In this document: positions 1 to 7,107 of the stretch, in pieces
How positions within the stretch are numbered: position 1 is the stretch's first letter
Layout of the letters: each line of letters opens with the position of its first letter
DNA from: CAZWRV01 sp964636325
GTDB lineage: Bacteria; Verrucomicrobiota; Lentisphaeria; Victivallales; GWF2-50-93
Direction of reading: 5' to 3'
Assembly (NCBI GenBank): GCA_964636325.1
Contig: CAZWRV010000106.1
Span: forward strand, 1 to 21,835
Length of the DNA: 21,835 nucleotides
Notes under the pieces: model-generated
What the model saw: only the letters and a program-made list of their open reading frames with translations
Told to the model about the DNA's origin: nothing
The model's database searches: none
Made by a program: the position numbers and the translations under genes

Positions 1-65
1 CATCGAGTTTCTGTTCGACAGAACTGGCGGATTTCCCCGCCAGAGCGGCACTCTCCTGGAACTTG
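1..65 (-). repeat. Dispersed hairpin repeat, family A, copy 1
   Basis: Read on the minus strand, this edge segment matches the two plus-strand copies at 6831-6883 and 6947-7001. It has an AGTTCCAGGAG-like left part, a central hairpin (CTGGCGG at 24-30 paired with CCGCCAG at 37-43) and a right part ending TGTCGAACAGAAACTCGATG. About 23 of the last 25 bases agree with 6981-7005. The outer arms (5-11 and 58-64) can pair with two wobbles. The window edge may cut the element. It lies just downstream of the deacetylase gene and has no T-run, so it is not an obvious terminator. Confidence 0.55.
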
Positions 66-89
66 CCTCAAGGCGGCCGCCCCGGCAAA

Positions 90-806
90 TTATCTCCGGT
101 ACCGCAAAATTATTTCTCTCGCCCTCTCCGACGCGAATGTGTCTGCCTCCACATCCCTCTGCTCGAGATACCAGAGGCCTTTGATCTTGCCTAGATTTCT
201 TCCCGGGTGGCACATGAGCTCCGTGACTCCGTCCGGGAGCTGCGCCAGTTCCTCGGCAAGGCGTCCGACCGTCCAGTAAGGGGCGTTTGAAACATCGCCC
301 AGGAAATGATCGTTTGTGGCGATCCCCCTGGCTTTAATGATCCTTCTGGCCTCCGGCCCCATGGAGCGCATCGGGAGGGAGAACTTTCCGGCTAGATCCA
401 TTGCCGCCTCCTGGACCGCAGGAACTTTCTCGTTAAGGTGCTTGTGGAAGTTCATGTGGGCCGGTGGAAACCCGCAGTTCCGGCAGAAAAGTTCGTATTG
501 GGCAAGAAGTTCAGTCCTTATCTCATCAGGGTCGGCATTTTCATGTCCGTCGGTCTTGAAAATACCGCCGGAGACAAGCGTGCGCAGCCTTTCCGCCGGC
601 GAAGCCGGAGTTCCGAAATTAAAGGAAAAATGGATTCCTATCCGGACGCCAAGATCGATGAGCGGCCCTGGATCGAACTTGAAACCGGGCAGTGCGAACG
701 AGCTGGCCGAACTGACCGTGCCGTTCACTGCGGCCTCCACGACTGCCGCGTTCACTCCTTCGCAGAGGCCGAGGTCGTCGGCGTTTACAATTAAAAAAGA
801 AGACAT
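90..806 (-). CDS. YdjC/ChbG-family carbohydrate deacetylase
   Basis: The 238-residue protein carries the hallmarks of the YdjC/ChbG (HpnK-like) metal-dependent deacetylases: NADDLG near the N terminus (metal-binding Asp pair), GIHFSFN at about 57-63 in place of the usual GxHLxL, an HKHLN segment near the middle, and a CHPG motif near the C terminus. Family members remove N-acetyl groups from chitooligosaccharides or glycolipid sugars; no signal peptide is seen, so it is probably cytoplasmic. It is the last gene of a four-gene minus-strand run with a methyltransferase, a PLP decarboxylase and an ArnT-like glycosyltransferase, which favours a lipid or glycan modification substrate over chitin catabolism. 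The substrate is inferred. The 79-nt gap to the upstream gene is compatible with co-transcription. Confidence 0.85.
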   Translation of the reverse strand: MSSFLIVNADDLGLCEGVNAAVVEAAVNGTVSSASSFALPGFKFDPGPLIDLGVRIGIHFSFNFGTPASPAERLRTLVSGGIFKTDGHENADPDEIRTELLAQYELFCRNCGFPPAHMNFHKHLNEKVPAVQEAAMDLAGKFSLPMRSMGPEARRIIKARGIATNDHFLGDVSNAPYWTVGRLAEELAQLPDGVTELMCHPGRNLGKIKGLWYLEQRDVEADTFASERAREIILRYRR

Positions 807-885
807 AAGAGATTAGACAGGACAACAGGATTGACATGATGGAAAATGGATTCGGCTCCCCATGATGATTCGAAGGCCGGATTTG

Positions 886-1605
886 TCATCGAAGCCTTCC
901 TGCATATATCCTCGCGATGAAGAAGAGCCCCTCGGCGTCCTCCTCGAAATCGCATTTCCCTTCCTGCCTGAGAGCGAGCATGTGCTGGAACATACCCTTG
1001 GTCAGGCCGTCGAATTCCGCCTGCGTGAACCGGCGCTTTTTTTCAGCGAGCATCGAGACCTCGAATTTCTCCCGGAACACGGAGAGAACCTTTTTAGGAT
1101 TGGCGATGCTGTTGAGGTACAGGTACAGCCTGCCGCCCTTGCGCAGCTTTTCCGCGGACTGAGCAATTACCGCCATAAGCAGATCAGTACCGTCGACGCC
1201 GCCGTAGTAGCGATGGTTGAAGGGGCGCGGCGCGGGCTTGTGCGGGAGCAGAGCGATCACGGCATCCAGTTTTTCCGCTATAGGTTCGAGAAGGCTTCCA
1301 TGCAGGAAGACGATGTTGCGGGCGCCGTTGTTTTCCGCGTTTCTCCGCGCCGTGTCCAACGCCTTCTCGTCGATATCGGTGCCGTACACTTTGGCGGCGC
1401 CCGCCCTGGATGCGAATATGCATAGGACGCCCGAGCCGCATCCCGCCTCGGCGACGGTCGAAGCACTGGCGATATCGAGGTGCCTGATCATGAATTCGGT
1501 CGCGTGGTCTGAAAGGAGCGCAGCATCCCCCTCCTCCACAATCTCGCCTATCGGAGTCCTTATTGTCACCTTTTTTTCGAATGCGGAATCCATCCCATCG
1601 CTCAT
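886..1605 (-). CDS. Class I SAM-dependent methyltransferase, HemK/PrmC-like
   Basis: The 239-residue protein has a Rossmann SAM site, VAEAGCGSGVL (motif I, about 45-55), with an acidic GTDIDEKAL at the end of strand 2. It shows the GGVDG...L..GG pattern typical of HemK/PrmC/TrmN-type enzymes. The NPPY tetrapeptide expected at motif IV is replaced by LPHKPAP, so glutamine or adenine N-methylation as in PrmC or HemK is unlikely and the substrate is unknown. Its ATG overlaps the stop codon of the upstream PLP decarboxylase in an ATGA (4-nt overlap), which implies translational coupling and a shared function. The product is soluble and lacks membrane segments. The methyltransferase call is firm, the subfamily weak. 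Confidence 0.85.
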   Translation of the reverse strand: MSDGMDSAFEKKVTIRTPIGEIVEEGDAALLSDHATEFMIRHLDIASASTVAEAGCGSGVLCIFASRAGAAKVYGTDIDEKALDTARRNAENNGARNIVFLHGSLLEPIAEKLDAVIALLPHKPAPRPFNHRYYGGVDGTDLLMAVIAQSAEKLRKGGRLYLYLNSIANPKKVLSVFREKFEVSMLAEKKRRFTQAEFDGLTKGMFQHMLALRQEGKCDFEEDAEGLFFIARIYAGRLR

Positions 1606-2744
1606 CTGTTGACGTGGACGACCTTCGCGGGCGGGAATCCGTTGAACGGAGTGGATGACGCGACGCTGTATGCGCCGATGTTCCTGCTAAATAGGAGGTC
1701 GTTGAGCTGAAGGTTTCCAGGGAGCAGTTCCGACATAGAGACCACGTCGAGAGCGTCGCATGTGGGGCCGAAGACAGTGCATATCTGTTTGGGCCCCTTC
1801 CTGAATGCGTTCAGGTGATACTGGCAGTGGTCGAAGATGATTCCTGAGAAGGTGTGATATACTCCGTCGTCGATGTAGTAGCACAGCTTGCCGTCGCGGA
1901 CGGCCTTGCCGATGATCTTGGAGACCGCGGTCGCAGCGGTCGCGACCATGAACCTTCCCGGCTCCGCCAGTATCTGTATGTACTTTGGAAAGAGTCGGTC
2001 AAGTTCGGCGTTGATCTTTTCCGCGAGCTCGCCGAAGGGCTTGACGCTCGCGTCGTACGGCGCGGGAAAACCGCCGCCGATGTCCAGCAGGAACATCTTG
2101 GTGTAGCCGCGGTCCTTCGCCTCCTGGAAGATGTTTGCCGCGAGATTAATCGCCTGGACATAGTTCTCGAAGTTGGTCGTCTGACTGCCGACATGGAAGC
2201 TGATGCCTTCGACCACGAGGCCGGCGCGGTCCGCCTCCAATATCAGATCGACGGCCTCCCCCGGCGAGGCGCCAAACTTCGAGGAGAGCTCGACCATCGC
2301 ACCAGTGTTCGGAACCTTGATGCGCAGCGCAAGGCCGGCATGTGGCGCGAATTTCCTTATCTTGCCGATCTCGTCCCGGTTGTCGTAGGTCACGAGGGGC
2401 TTGTATTGATCGAGATCCTGGAGCGTCTTTTCGGCCTTGATCGGATGGGCGTAGATGATCTTGTCCCATATCCAGTCCTGACGCTCCTTCGCGGGCATGC
2501 CCTTGATATATTCGTAGACTATCATGAACTCCGGCATGGAGGCCACATCGAAGCTGCCACCCTCCTCGAAGATAGTCTTCACCACCGCGGGATCGGCGAA
2601 CGCCTTGACAGCGTAGTAAGCCTGCACCCGCGGAAGATGCTTCTTGAACATCCTGTAGTTCCGCCGGATCACATCATGGTCAACCACCAGGATTGGAGTC
2701 CCGTGCTCCTCGGCCAGCTTGATCAATGCCTTATGAGATATCAT
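1602..2744 (-). CDS. PLP-dependent ornithine/lysine-type decarboxylase (fold III)
   Basis: The 380-residue protein is a group IV (alanine-racemase-fold) amino-acid decarboxylase. Visible motifs are YYAVKAF (Lys about 47 forms the PLP Schiff base), SFDVASMPE, SFHVGSQ, LDIGGGFPAPYD (the glycine loop for PLP phosphate), AEPGRF, DDGVYHTFSG, and GPTCDALDVV, which carries the cross-subunit catalytic Cys-Asp of ornithine decarboxylases. It probably makes putrescine or cadaverine; the sequence does not decide between ornithine and lysine. The length fits bacterial ODC-like enzymes. The ATG at 2744 is preferred over the one at 2756 because GGAGAG lies just before it, while 2756 lacks a ribosome site. 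The gene lies 52 nt after the ArnT-like gene and overlaps the methyltransferase by 4 nt. Confidence 0.92.
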   Translation of the reverse strand: MISHKALIKLAEEHGTPILVVDHDVIRRNYRMFKKHLPRVQAYYAVKAFADPAVVKTIFEEGGSFDVASMPEFMIVYEYIKGMPAKERQDWIWDKIIYAHPIKAEKTLQDLDQYKPLVTYDNRDEIGKIRKFAPHAGLALRIKVPNTGAMVELSSKFGASPGEAVDLILEADRAGLVVEGISFHVGSQTTNFENYVQAINLAANIFQEAKDRGYTKMFLLDIGGGFPAPYDASVKPFGELAEKINAELDRLFPKYIQILAEPGRFMVATAATAVSKIIGKAVRDGKLCYYIDDGVYHTFSGIIFDHCQYHLNAFRKGPKQICTVFGPTCDALDVVSMSELLPGNLQLNDLLFSRNIGAYSVASSTPFNGFPPAKVVHVNR

Positions 2745-2796
2745 GCCTCTCTCCATGCTTTAGCTTGTTGAACTAGTGCATTTCCCGTAGGGTGAC

Positions 2797-4479
2797 TCAG
2801 TTCCGGAGGCACTTCCCGAACCTTATAAGCTTGAAAGTCCTCTTGTCGGACTTCAGCTCCTTCAGCAGTTCCGGCATCCTGTCCTTAATGAACGGCGCAG
2901 GCCCTATCTCGGAATATGCGCCCTCCTCGATCAGCAGATAGCCTGCGTCGTCAGGCAGTGAGCCGATCTTTTTCAGGTGCCTTACCGGACAGCCGACATA
3001 GAACAGGAAATGCTCGCTTCCCACCTTGTACGCATACAGGACTGCGCCCTCCGGGACTGCGGCGTCAACTGCCGCTCCAACCGGCCGGAAGTGCTCGTAA
3101 ATCTTTGCGCATGGAAGCACGAACGACACATTCATCAGCATGCCGATGAAGATCGAGAGGGCGGTCAAGGCCGTCAGGTTAATGAATCCGTCTGTAATTT
3201 TCCTGACCTTGAAATACTGGTAGGCTGCGAAGTTCGCGGCCAGCGCCGCGATGACGGCCGCGCTTAGCGTACTGCCCCTGAATAGTTCCATGAAAGGCTT
3301 TATCTTCTCAATCCCGAAGCCGCCGGCCGCAACGGCAATAATACCCATGACCGACACTGCGGCCATCGCAGGGAACAAAGCTGAAAGGAGAATCTTCCAA
3401 TATTTTTCTACGGCCTCGTCGGATATTTTCACGGAGAGGAGCCAGCCGAGTAGGACGCTCGCCATGGCGAAGGAGGGCATCGAATATCTCGCCCGAGTGC
3501 TCGGCATCAGGCAGACCAGAATAAACGCGATGATGACTCCGAGGCGCGCCGCCTTGAAAATCTTCAAGTCTTTGTCGTCAAGGCATTTGAGCCAGCTCCG
3601 GCTCCACATGAAAGGAACCAGGAGGAGCCAGGGGAGGAAGGAGAAGACCGCTCCGGCGACATTGCCAAGCCATTTGCCGGGCCTGACGTTCTCATGGAAG
3701 CGCAACAGGAGCTCGTGCATCCATGTGGAGGCCATCTTCCCGCCCTCTTCGGCGCAGCCCGTGTTATGGAGCGAGCACGGATACGCCCATGCCGCGAAAA
3801 TCGCGGCCATGATGATGATGCCGACGAAGTGGAATGGACAGAGCAGCTCCCTTGCCCTTCCCATACGGACATGGACGCAGATCACAAGGCAGTAGAAGAA
3901 GACGAGGATCATCGGCCCTTTGAGGAGAAGGGCGATCCCAAGGACGGCGAAAGGAAGTGTCCAGACCAGCCAGGGCCTGGCGTCCTCTCGGTTCCAAAGC
4001 TCGAACCACATGAAGAGCGCGGCGCCGGTGAGAGAAGTGTAAATCGCGTCGATCTCGCTCATTCTTCCCTTCGCGATCACGGCAAGGGCGGTCATGTAGA
4101 TCAGGGCGGCCATGAAACGCCCTTGAAAGCTTATCAGCTTGGAAGGTAGCAGCGCAAGCAGGAGAACGAAAGCAAGCACCGACAGGACCGAAGGAAGGCG
4201 CGCCGCAAATTCGCTTCTTCCTCCGAGCGCTTTGAACGAGGCGGCGATCAGCCAATTTATGAGCGGCGGCTTGTTGAAATATTTTTCGCCGGCGAGCTCA
4301 GGGACAATCCAGTTGCCGGTCTCCAGCATCGATACGGCGGGAAGTATGCGTTTCTGCTCGTCCATGTCGATTTCAGGCAGGCCGAGCCCCGGCAGATATA
4401 TGCCCGCCCAGAAGAGCACCAAAATACCTACCGCGAAAAGCCTCGGATGTCTTCTAAATACTTCCATCTGTCCGCCCAT
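2797..4479 (-). CDS. ArnT-like (GT83/PMT superfamily) membrane glycosyltransferase
   Basis: The 560-residue polytopic protein is close to ArnT length (about 550). The first hydrophobic segment (about 13-31) is followed by an extracytoplasmic loop with IDMDEQKR, matching the catalytic acidic motif of C-type glycosyltransferases, then YFNKPPLINW, the counterpart of the ArnT/PMT Y-x-KPP motif. About a dozen hydrophobic segments follow, then a soluble C-terminal domain from about residue 465. ArnT-type enzymes move a sugar from a polyprenyl-phosphate carrier to lipid A or another acceptor at the outer face of the inner membrane. No arnA-D genes are visible, so the donor is unknown. It starts the minus-strand operon. 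A second ATG at 4467 is an alternative; neither start has a strong ribosome site. Confidence 0.82.
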   Translation of the reverse strand: MGGQMEVFRRHPRLFAVGILVLFWAGIYLPGLGLPEIDMDEQKRILPAVSMLETGNWIVPELAGEKYFNKPPLINWLIAASFKALGGRSEFAARLPSVLSVLAFVLLLALLPSKLISFQGRFMAALIYMTALAVIAKGRMSEIDAIYTSLTGAALFMWFELWNREDARPWLVWTLPFAVLGIALLLKGPMILVFFYCLVICVHVRMGRARELLCPFHFVGIIIMAAIFAAWAYPCSLHNTGCAEEGGKMASTWMHELLLRFHENVRPGKWLGNVAGAVFSFLPWLLLVPFMWSRSWLKCLDDKDLKIFKAARLGVIIAFILVCLMPSTRARYSMPSFAMASVLLGWLLSVKISDEAVEKYWKILLSALFPAMAAVSVMGIIAVAAGGFGIEKIKPFMELFRGSTLSAAVIAALAANFAAYQYFKVRKITDGFINLTALTALSIFIGMLMNVSFVLPCAKIYEHFRPVGAAVDAAVPEGAVLYAYKVGSEHFLFYVGCPVRHLKKIGSLPDDAGYLLIEEGAYSEIGPAPFIKDRMPELLKELKSDKRTFKLIRFGKCLRN

Positions 4480-4692
4480 GGCTTGCCGATGGCTGTTAAT
4501 TTATTGTAGGATAAGTGAATTAGTAATAACCGATGATAGATAATCCCAATATTTTCCCAAAAAAAAGATGCTGATATCTTGCAAGCTGCCATGAATTTTT
4601 CTGATGCAAATGTAAATTCCGTCCCAGATTTTGTGGTCTCCGGCTGGAGCAGAATGCTCCGGCCGCCCTAAGTTTCAGATGAGAGCGTTTTG
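4480..4692. other. Divergent intergenic region between ArnT-like gene and ribF
   Basis: This 213-nt AT-richer gap must hold promoters for both directions. On the minus strand a TACAAT (4503-4508) could be a -10 box for the glycosyltransferase operon, but no convincing -35 is seen. On the plus side a hairpin at 4642-4664 and an AGTTTCAGATGAGAG segment at 4671-4685 precede ribF. No FMN riboswitch core was recognised despite the position in front of ribF. Confidence 0.4.
4642..4664 (+). repeat. Hairpin in the ribF leader
   Basis: A 10-bp stem with one G-T pair (GGCTGGAGCA against TGCTCCGGCC) and a GAA loop lies 28 nt before the ribF start. It has no T-run and none of the conserved blocks of an FMN riboswitch. 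Its shape resembles the small palindromes in the 6851-7048 cluster, so a dispersed palindrome is the simplest reading. Confidence 0.5.
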
Positions 4693-5661
4693 ATGTCTTC
4701 TAAGACTGGAAAACATATCAATGTAGGTTCGCTGGGCGAACTGGCCGGCTGCGGCATAAGCAGCGCGGCGGTGGCGATCGGCGTGTTCGACGGCCTTCAC
4801 CTGGGGCATCGCCATCTTCTCGACAGGCTTAAGGATATGGCATCCAGGAATGCGGCCACGCCGGTCGTCCTGACCTTCTTCCCTCACCCCCGGGAGGTTC
4901 TCAAGCCGGATGAGCCGCTCTACCTTCTGGTCCCGCAGGAGAAGAAGATTGAACTTATGCATGCCTATGGGATAAAGGCCGTTGTAACGTTCCCCTTCAC
5001 CGTCGAGTTCTCTAGGCTCTCCCCTGACAATTTCCTTGAGGAGTGTTTGACGGCACCGGAAGTGGGGCTCCGCGGAATCTGCGTCGGACAGGACTGGCGC
5101 TTCGGCGCCGGCGGCCGCGGCGATACAGAGACGATACGGAAGTTCACCGAGAGACGCAAGATAGACTTTGCCGCGGTGAAGGAGCTCAAGCTTGACGGCA
5201 AGATCATAAGCAGCACTGCCATACGCCGTGCGGTCAGCGGCGGACTCCTTGACCTCGCCTCCAGGATGCTGGGCCGCCATTACAGCTTGACCGGGGCCGT
5301 CGTCCACGGGGAAAACATAGCCGGCACTGTCCTCGGCTGCCCTACGGCCAACCTCCTTGTCCCGCACGGAATAATTCCGCCGAAAGGCGTATACGCTGGC
5401 TATGCCCTCGTCCATGGAAGGAAGCACAAGGCTGCGATTTCAGTTGGGACGGCGCCGACCTTCAAGCACAAGTCTCCGGACAAGCTCCTCATCGAGGCGC
5501 ACATCCTAGGGTTCGACGGCAGCATCTACGGGGACGAGGTGGAGCTTGAATTCGTCCGCTACGTCCGCGAAGAGCGCTGCTTCAGCTCAAAGGAGGCCCT
5601 CAAAGATCAGATCGGCAGGGACATCGAACTGATAAGCAGGATATTGGGAAAGAATCATTGA
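4693..5661 (+). CDS. ribF: Bifunctional riboflavin kinase / FAD synthetase
   Basis: The 322-residue protein has the full RibF layout. The N-terminal FMN adenylyltransferase domain shows GVFDGLHLGH (nucleotidyltransferase HxGH), TFFPHP, GQDWRFGAGGRGD and ISSTAIR. The C-terminal riboflavin kinase domain shows GTVLGCPTANL, SVGTAPTF and IYGDEVELEF. It turns riboflavin into FMN and then FAD in the cytoplasm. ATG 4693 is chosen; the in-frame TTG at 4690 is possible. A GAGAG ribosome site lies about 8 nt upstream within an AGTTTCAGATGAGAG segment resembling the leader of nadC. The next gene starts 1 nt after the stop, so the two are probably co-transcribed. Length and motifs are ordinary. Confidence 0.97.
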   Translation: MSSKTGKHINVGSLGELAGCGISSAAVAIGVFDGLHLGHRHLLDRLKDMASRNAATPVVLTFFPHPREVLKPDEPLYLLVPQEKKIELMHAYGIKAVVTFPFTVEFSRLSPDNFLEECLTAPEVGLRGICVGQDWRFGAGGRGDTETIRKFTERRKIDFAAVKELKLDGKIISSTAIRRAVSGGLLDLASRMLGRHYSLTGAVVHGENIAGTVLGCPTANLLVPHGIIPPKGVYAGYALVHGRKHKAAISVGTAPTFKHKSPDKLLIEAHILGFDGSIYGDEVELEFVRYVREERCFSSKEALKDQIGRDIELISRILGKNH

Positions 5662-5662
5662 A

Positions 5663-6667
5663 ATGAACGGATCAAGGAAATACACCGGCATAGAGCTTGC
5701 GGAAATCCTGCAGGTCCCGCGGACGACGGTCAACGAATGGCTTGTCAGGTTCCCTCAGTACATAGACTTCCAGGTGCAGGGGAAGCGCAAAGTTTATACG
5801 GACGCGTCCATAGAGGTGCTCAAGGAGATTTCCGAGCTGAAGGGGAAAGGGCTCTCATCATTCGAGATAGAGGAGGAGCTTGCGAAAAAACATCCGATAC
5901 GCGGGGAGGAAATCCCGAAGGACGGCGATAAAGGGATTAAGGCCAAGGACGGACATCAAGCGCCTGAGGATGCTCAGGCGCATGGCGAGCAGCTGATAAT
6001 AAGGAATTCGATGAACGAGATGGGCTGCATGATCAAGGATGCGCTCCTTCAGATGAACCGCCGGATAGACGAGCTTGAGAAGTCCAATGAACGGGCCGCC
6101 GATCGCGCAAGCAGATGGTATCTCTTTTCACTGGCGATGTTTGTCGTACTGGTGCTCTCCGGGATTTTCGCCGCGGTAAAGCTTGATAGGGCAGCCAAGG
6201 AAAAACTGGCACTTTCGGCCGAAAAGCAGAGGATCGCCAGCGACCTCGACCTCAAGAACATCCGGATCAAGGACAATGAGGAGGACATCTTCAAGCTAGA
6301 GAAGAATCTGGAGATCCTGAAGAAGGGCATGGATGAGCAGAAGAAAGAGTTCGAGAAGACACTGGAAGATATGAGGAATAACGCAGACAAGGCGAAGGAG
6401 GCGGAAATCCTCCGGGAGCGCGACAAGTTCGCGGGCGAACGGCTCGAAATGATGAAGAAACTGGAGGAGGTGTCAAAGAGCCGCGACCAGTTCAACGTCC
6501 TTGTACTGCAGCTCCAGCAGCAGTCCTATGAGCAGAGCATCGCCATAAAGAACCTTTCGGAAAAGGCCGCGGCGCAAACTCCCGCGCCTGTGTCAGCGCC
6601 GGTTCCAGAGCCGCAGCCTGCGCCACAGCCTCATACCCAGCCGCAGGATCAGCATCCCCCGCAATAA
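5663..6667 (+). CDS. Membrane-anchored MerR-like HTH protein with coiled coil
   Basis: The 334-residue protein has no recognised named family as a whole. Residues 5-80 resemble a MerR-type winged helix: YTGIELAEILQVPRTTVNEW is the HTH, followed by a KRKVYTDASIEVLK wing and helix. Residues 80-150 are charged and linker-like. Residues 152-173 (starting WYLFSLAMFVVLVLSG) form one strong transmembrane helix. Residues about 175-300 are a long Lys/Glu-rich coiled coil, and 305-334 a Pro/Gln-rich tail. The likely topology puts the HTH in the cytoplasm and the coiled coil across the membrane. The start lies 1 nt after the ribF stop, with GGGAAAG as ribosome site inside ribF. The order HTH then coiled coil recalls RacA-type DNA-anchoring proteins, but the membrane helix between them makes this a different architecture. 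DNA binding is inferred. Confidence 0.8.
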   Translation: MNGSRKYTGIELAEILQVPRTTVNEWLVRFPQYIDFQVQGKRKVYTDASIEVLKEISELKGKGLSSFEIEEELAKKHPIRGEEIPKDGDKGIKAKDGHQAPEDAQAHGEQLIIRNSMNEMGCMIKDALLQMNRRIDELEKSNERAADRASRWYLFSLAMFVVLVLSGIFAAVKLDRAAKEKLALSAEKQRIASDLDLKNIRIKDNEEDIFKLEKNLEILKKGMDEQKKEFEKTLEDMRNNADKAKEAEILRERDKFAGERLEMMKKLEEVSKSRDQFNVLVLQLQQQSYEQSIAIKNLSEKAAAQTPAPVSAPVPEPQPAPQPHTQPQDQHPPQ

Positions 6668-6770
6668 GCGCAGACTTCCGTATCCTAGAAAACGGAAACA
6701 GATCCGAGCCCGGGCGCGTCGCGCGAAATCAACAGAACACGGCATTTCTCGTATGCAGAGCTTGCCCTTT

Positions 6771-6841
6771 GCTCAACCCTCCGGAAGGCGACGACGAAGA
6801 TAGCGAGGCAGACCGCGATAAAGATGTTCGAGTTTCAGGAG
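6771..6841 (+). repeat. Dispersed repeat, family B, copy 1 (diverged)
   Basis: It starts GCTCAACCCTCCGGAAG and runs into CGAGTTTCAGGAG. By eye it is about 80% identical to 7041-7107, with three extra bases near the GACGAC run. Its end overlaps the start of family A copy 2, as if both were parts of one larger element. Confidence 0.65.
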
Positions 6842-6883
6842 ATTGCCCGTCTGCGGTGACCGCAGTTTTGTCGGTATGAAACT
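6831..6883 (+). repeat. Dispersed hairpin repeat, family A, copy 2
   Basis: The outer arms AGTTTCA (6831-6837) and TGAAACT (6877-6883) are perfectly complementary. Inside lie GGAG, a 7-bp hairpin CTGCGGT-G-ACCGCAG (6851-6865), then TTTTGTCGGTATGAAAC. It aligns with 6947-7001 over its whole length, while the central stem differs yet stays paired. Confidence 0.7.
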
Positions 6884-6885
6884 TA

Positions 6886-6941
6886 AAGTAGCGCAGGTAT
6901 TCCTACCTGCGATGCCGCAGACAGGAATGTCTGCGTTACTT
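6886..6941 (+). repeat. Twin hairpins with complementary loops
   Basis: Two perfect 8-bp hairpins stand side by side: CGCAGGTA-TTCC-TACCTGCG (6892-6911) and CGCAGACA-GGAA-TGTCTGCG (6916-6935). Their TTCC and GGAA loops are complementary. The flanks AAGTA and TACTT also pair, so the segment can instead fold as one long hairpin with an 11-bp outer stem containing one G-T pair. Confidence 0.75.
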
Positions 6942-6946
6942 CAGGT

Positions 6947-7001
6947 GAGTTTCAGAGGAGTGTCCATCTGCGATGTTCGCAGTTTTGTCGATCAGAAACT
7001 C
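6947..7001 (+). repeat. Dispersed hairpin repeat, family A, copy 3
   Basis: The outer arms GAGTTTC (6947-6953) and GAAACTC (6995-7001) pair perfectly. Between them are AGAGGAG, the hairpin CTGCGA-TGT-TCGCAG (6968-6982) and TTTTGTCGATCA. It lies about 116 nt after copy 2 in direct orientation and matches the minus-strand copy at the left edge (1-65). Confidence 0.72.
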
Positions 7002-7008
7002 GATGGAG

Positions 7009-7048
7009 GGCGGAGCCGTGCTCCGCCGCGGTTGAGCTCGGCTCAACC
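7009..7048 (+). repeat. Two adjacent GC-rich 8-bp hairpins
   Basis: GGCGGAGC-CGT-GCTCCGCC (7009-7027) is followed by GGTTGAGC-TCG-GCTCAACC (7030-7048). Both stems are perfect with 3-nt loops. The second recurs as GGTTGAGC-GCG-GCTCAACC followed by CTCCG inside the MITE-like element near 17615, and its right half begins both copies of family B. Confidence 0.75.
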
Positions 7049-7107
7049 CTCCGGAAGACGACAAAGATAACGAGAAAGTTCGCGACAAAGATGGGCGAGT
7101 TTCAGAG
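7041..7107 (+). repeat. Dispersed repeat, family B, copy 2
   Basis: It starts GCTCAACCCTCCGGAAGACG and ends GGGCGAGTTTCAGAG. Over 51 nt (7057-7107) it matches the reverse complement of 21785-21835 with one mismatch (21818). It carries an internal CGACAAAGAT duplication. Its last bases contain the stop codon of the possible gene remnant on the opposite strand. Confidence 0.8.

Noticed and set aside
1854..2771. Long plus-strand open frame opposite the PLP decarboxylase
   Set aside because: It lies wholly antisense to a gene with all family motifs, and its translation has no recognisable domain; GC-rich shadow frame.
4642..4692. FMN riboswitch before ribF
   Set aside because: Only one simple hairpin is present; the conserved multi-stem FMN element blocks are absent and the leader is too short.
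6771..7048. CRISPR array
   Set aside because: The repeats are unevenly spaced, diverged, nested hairpins without uniform spacers, and no cas genes are present.
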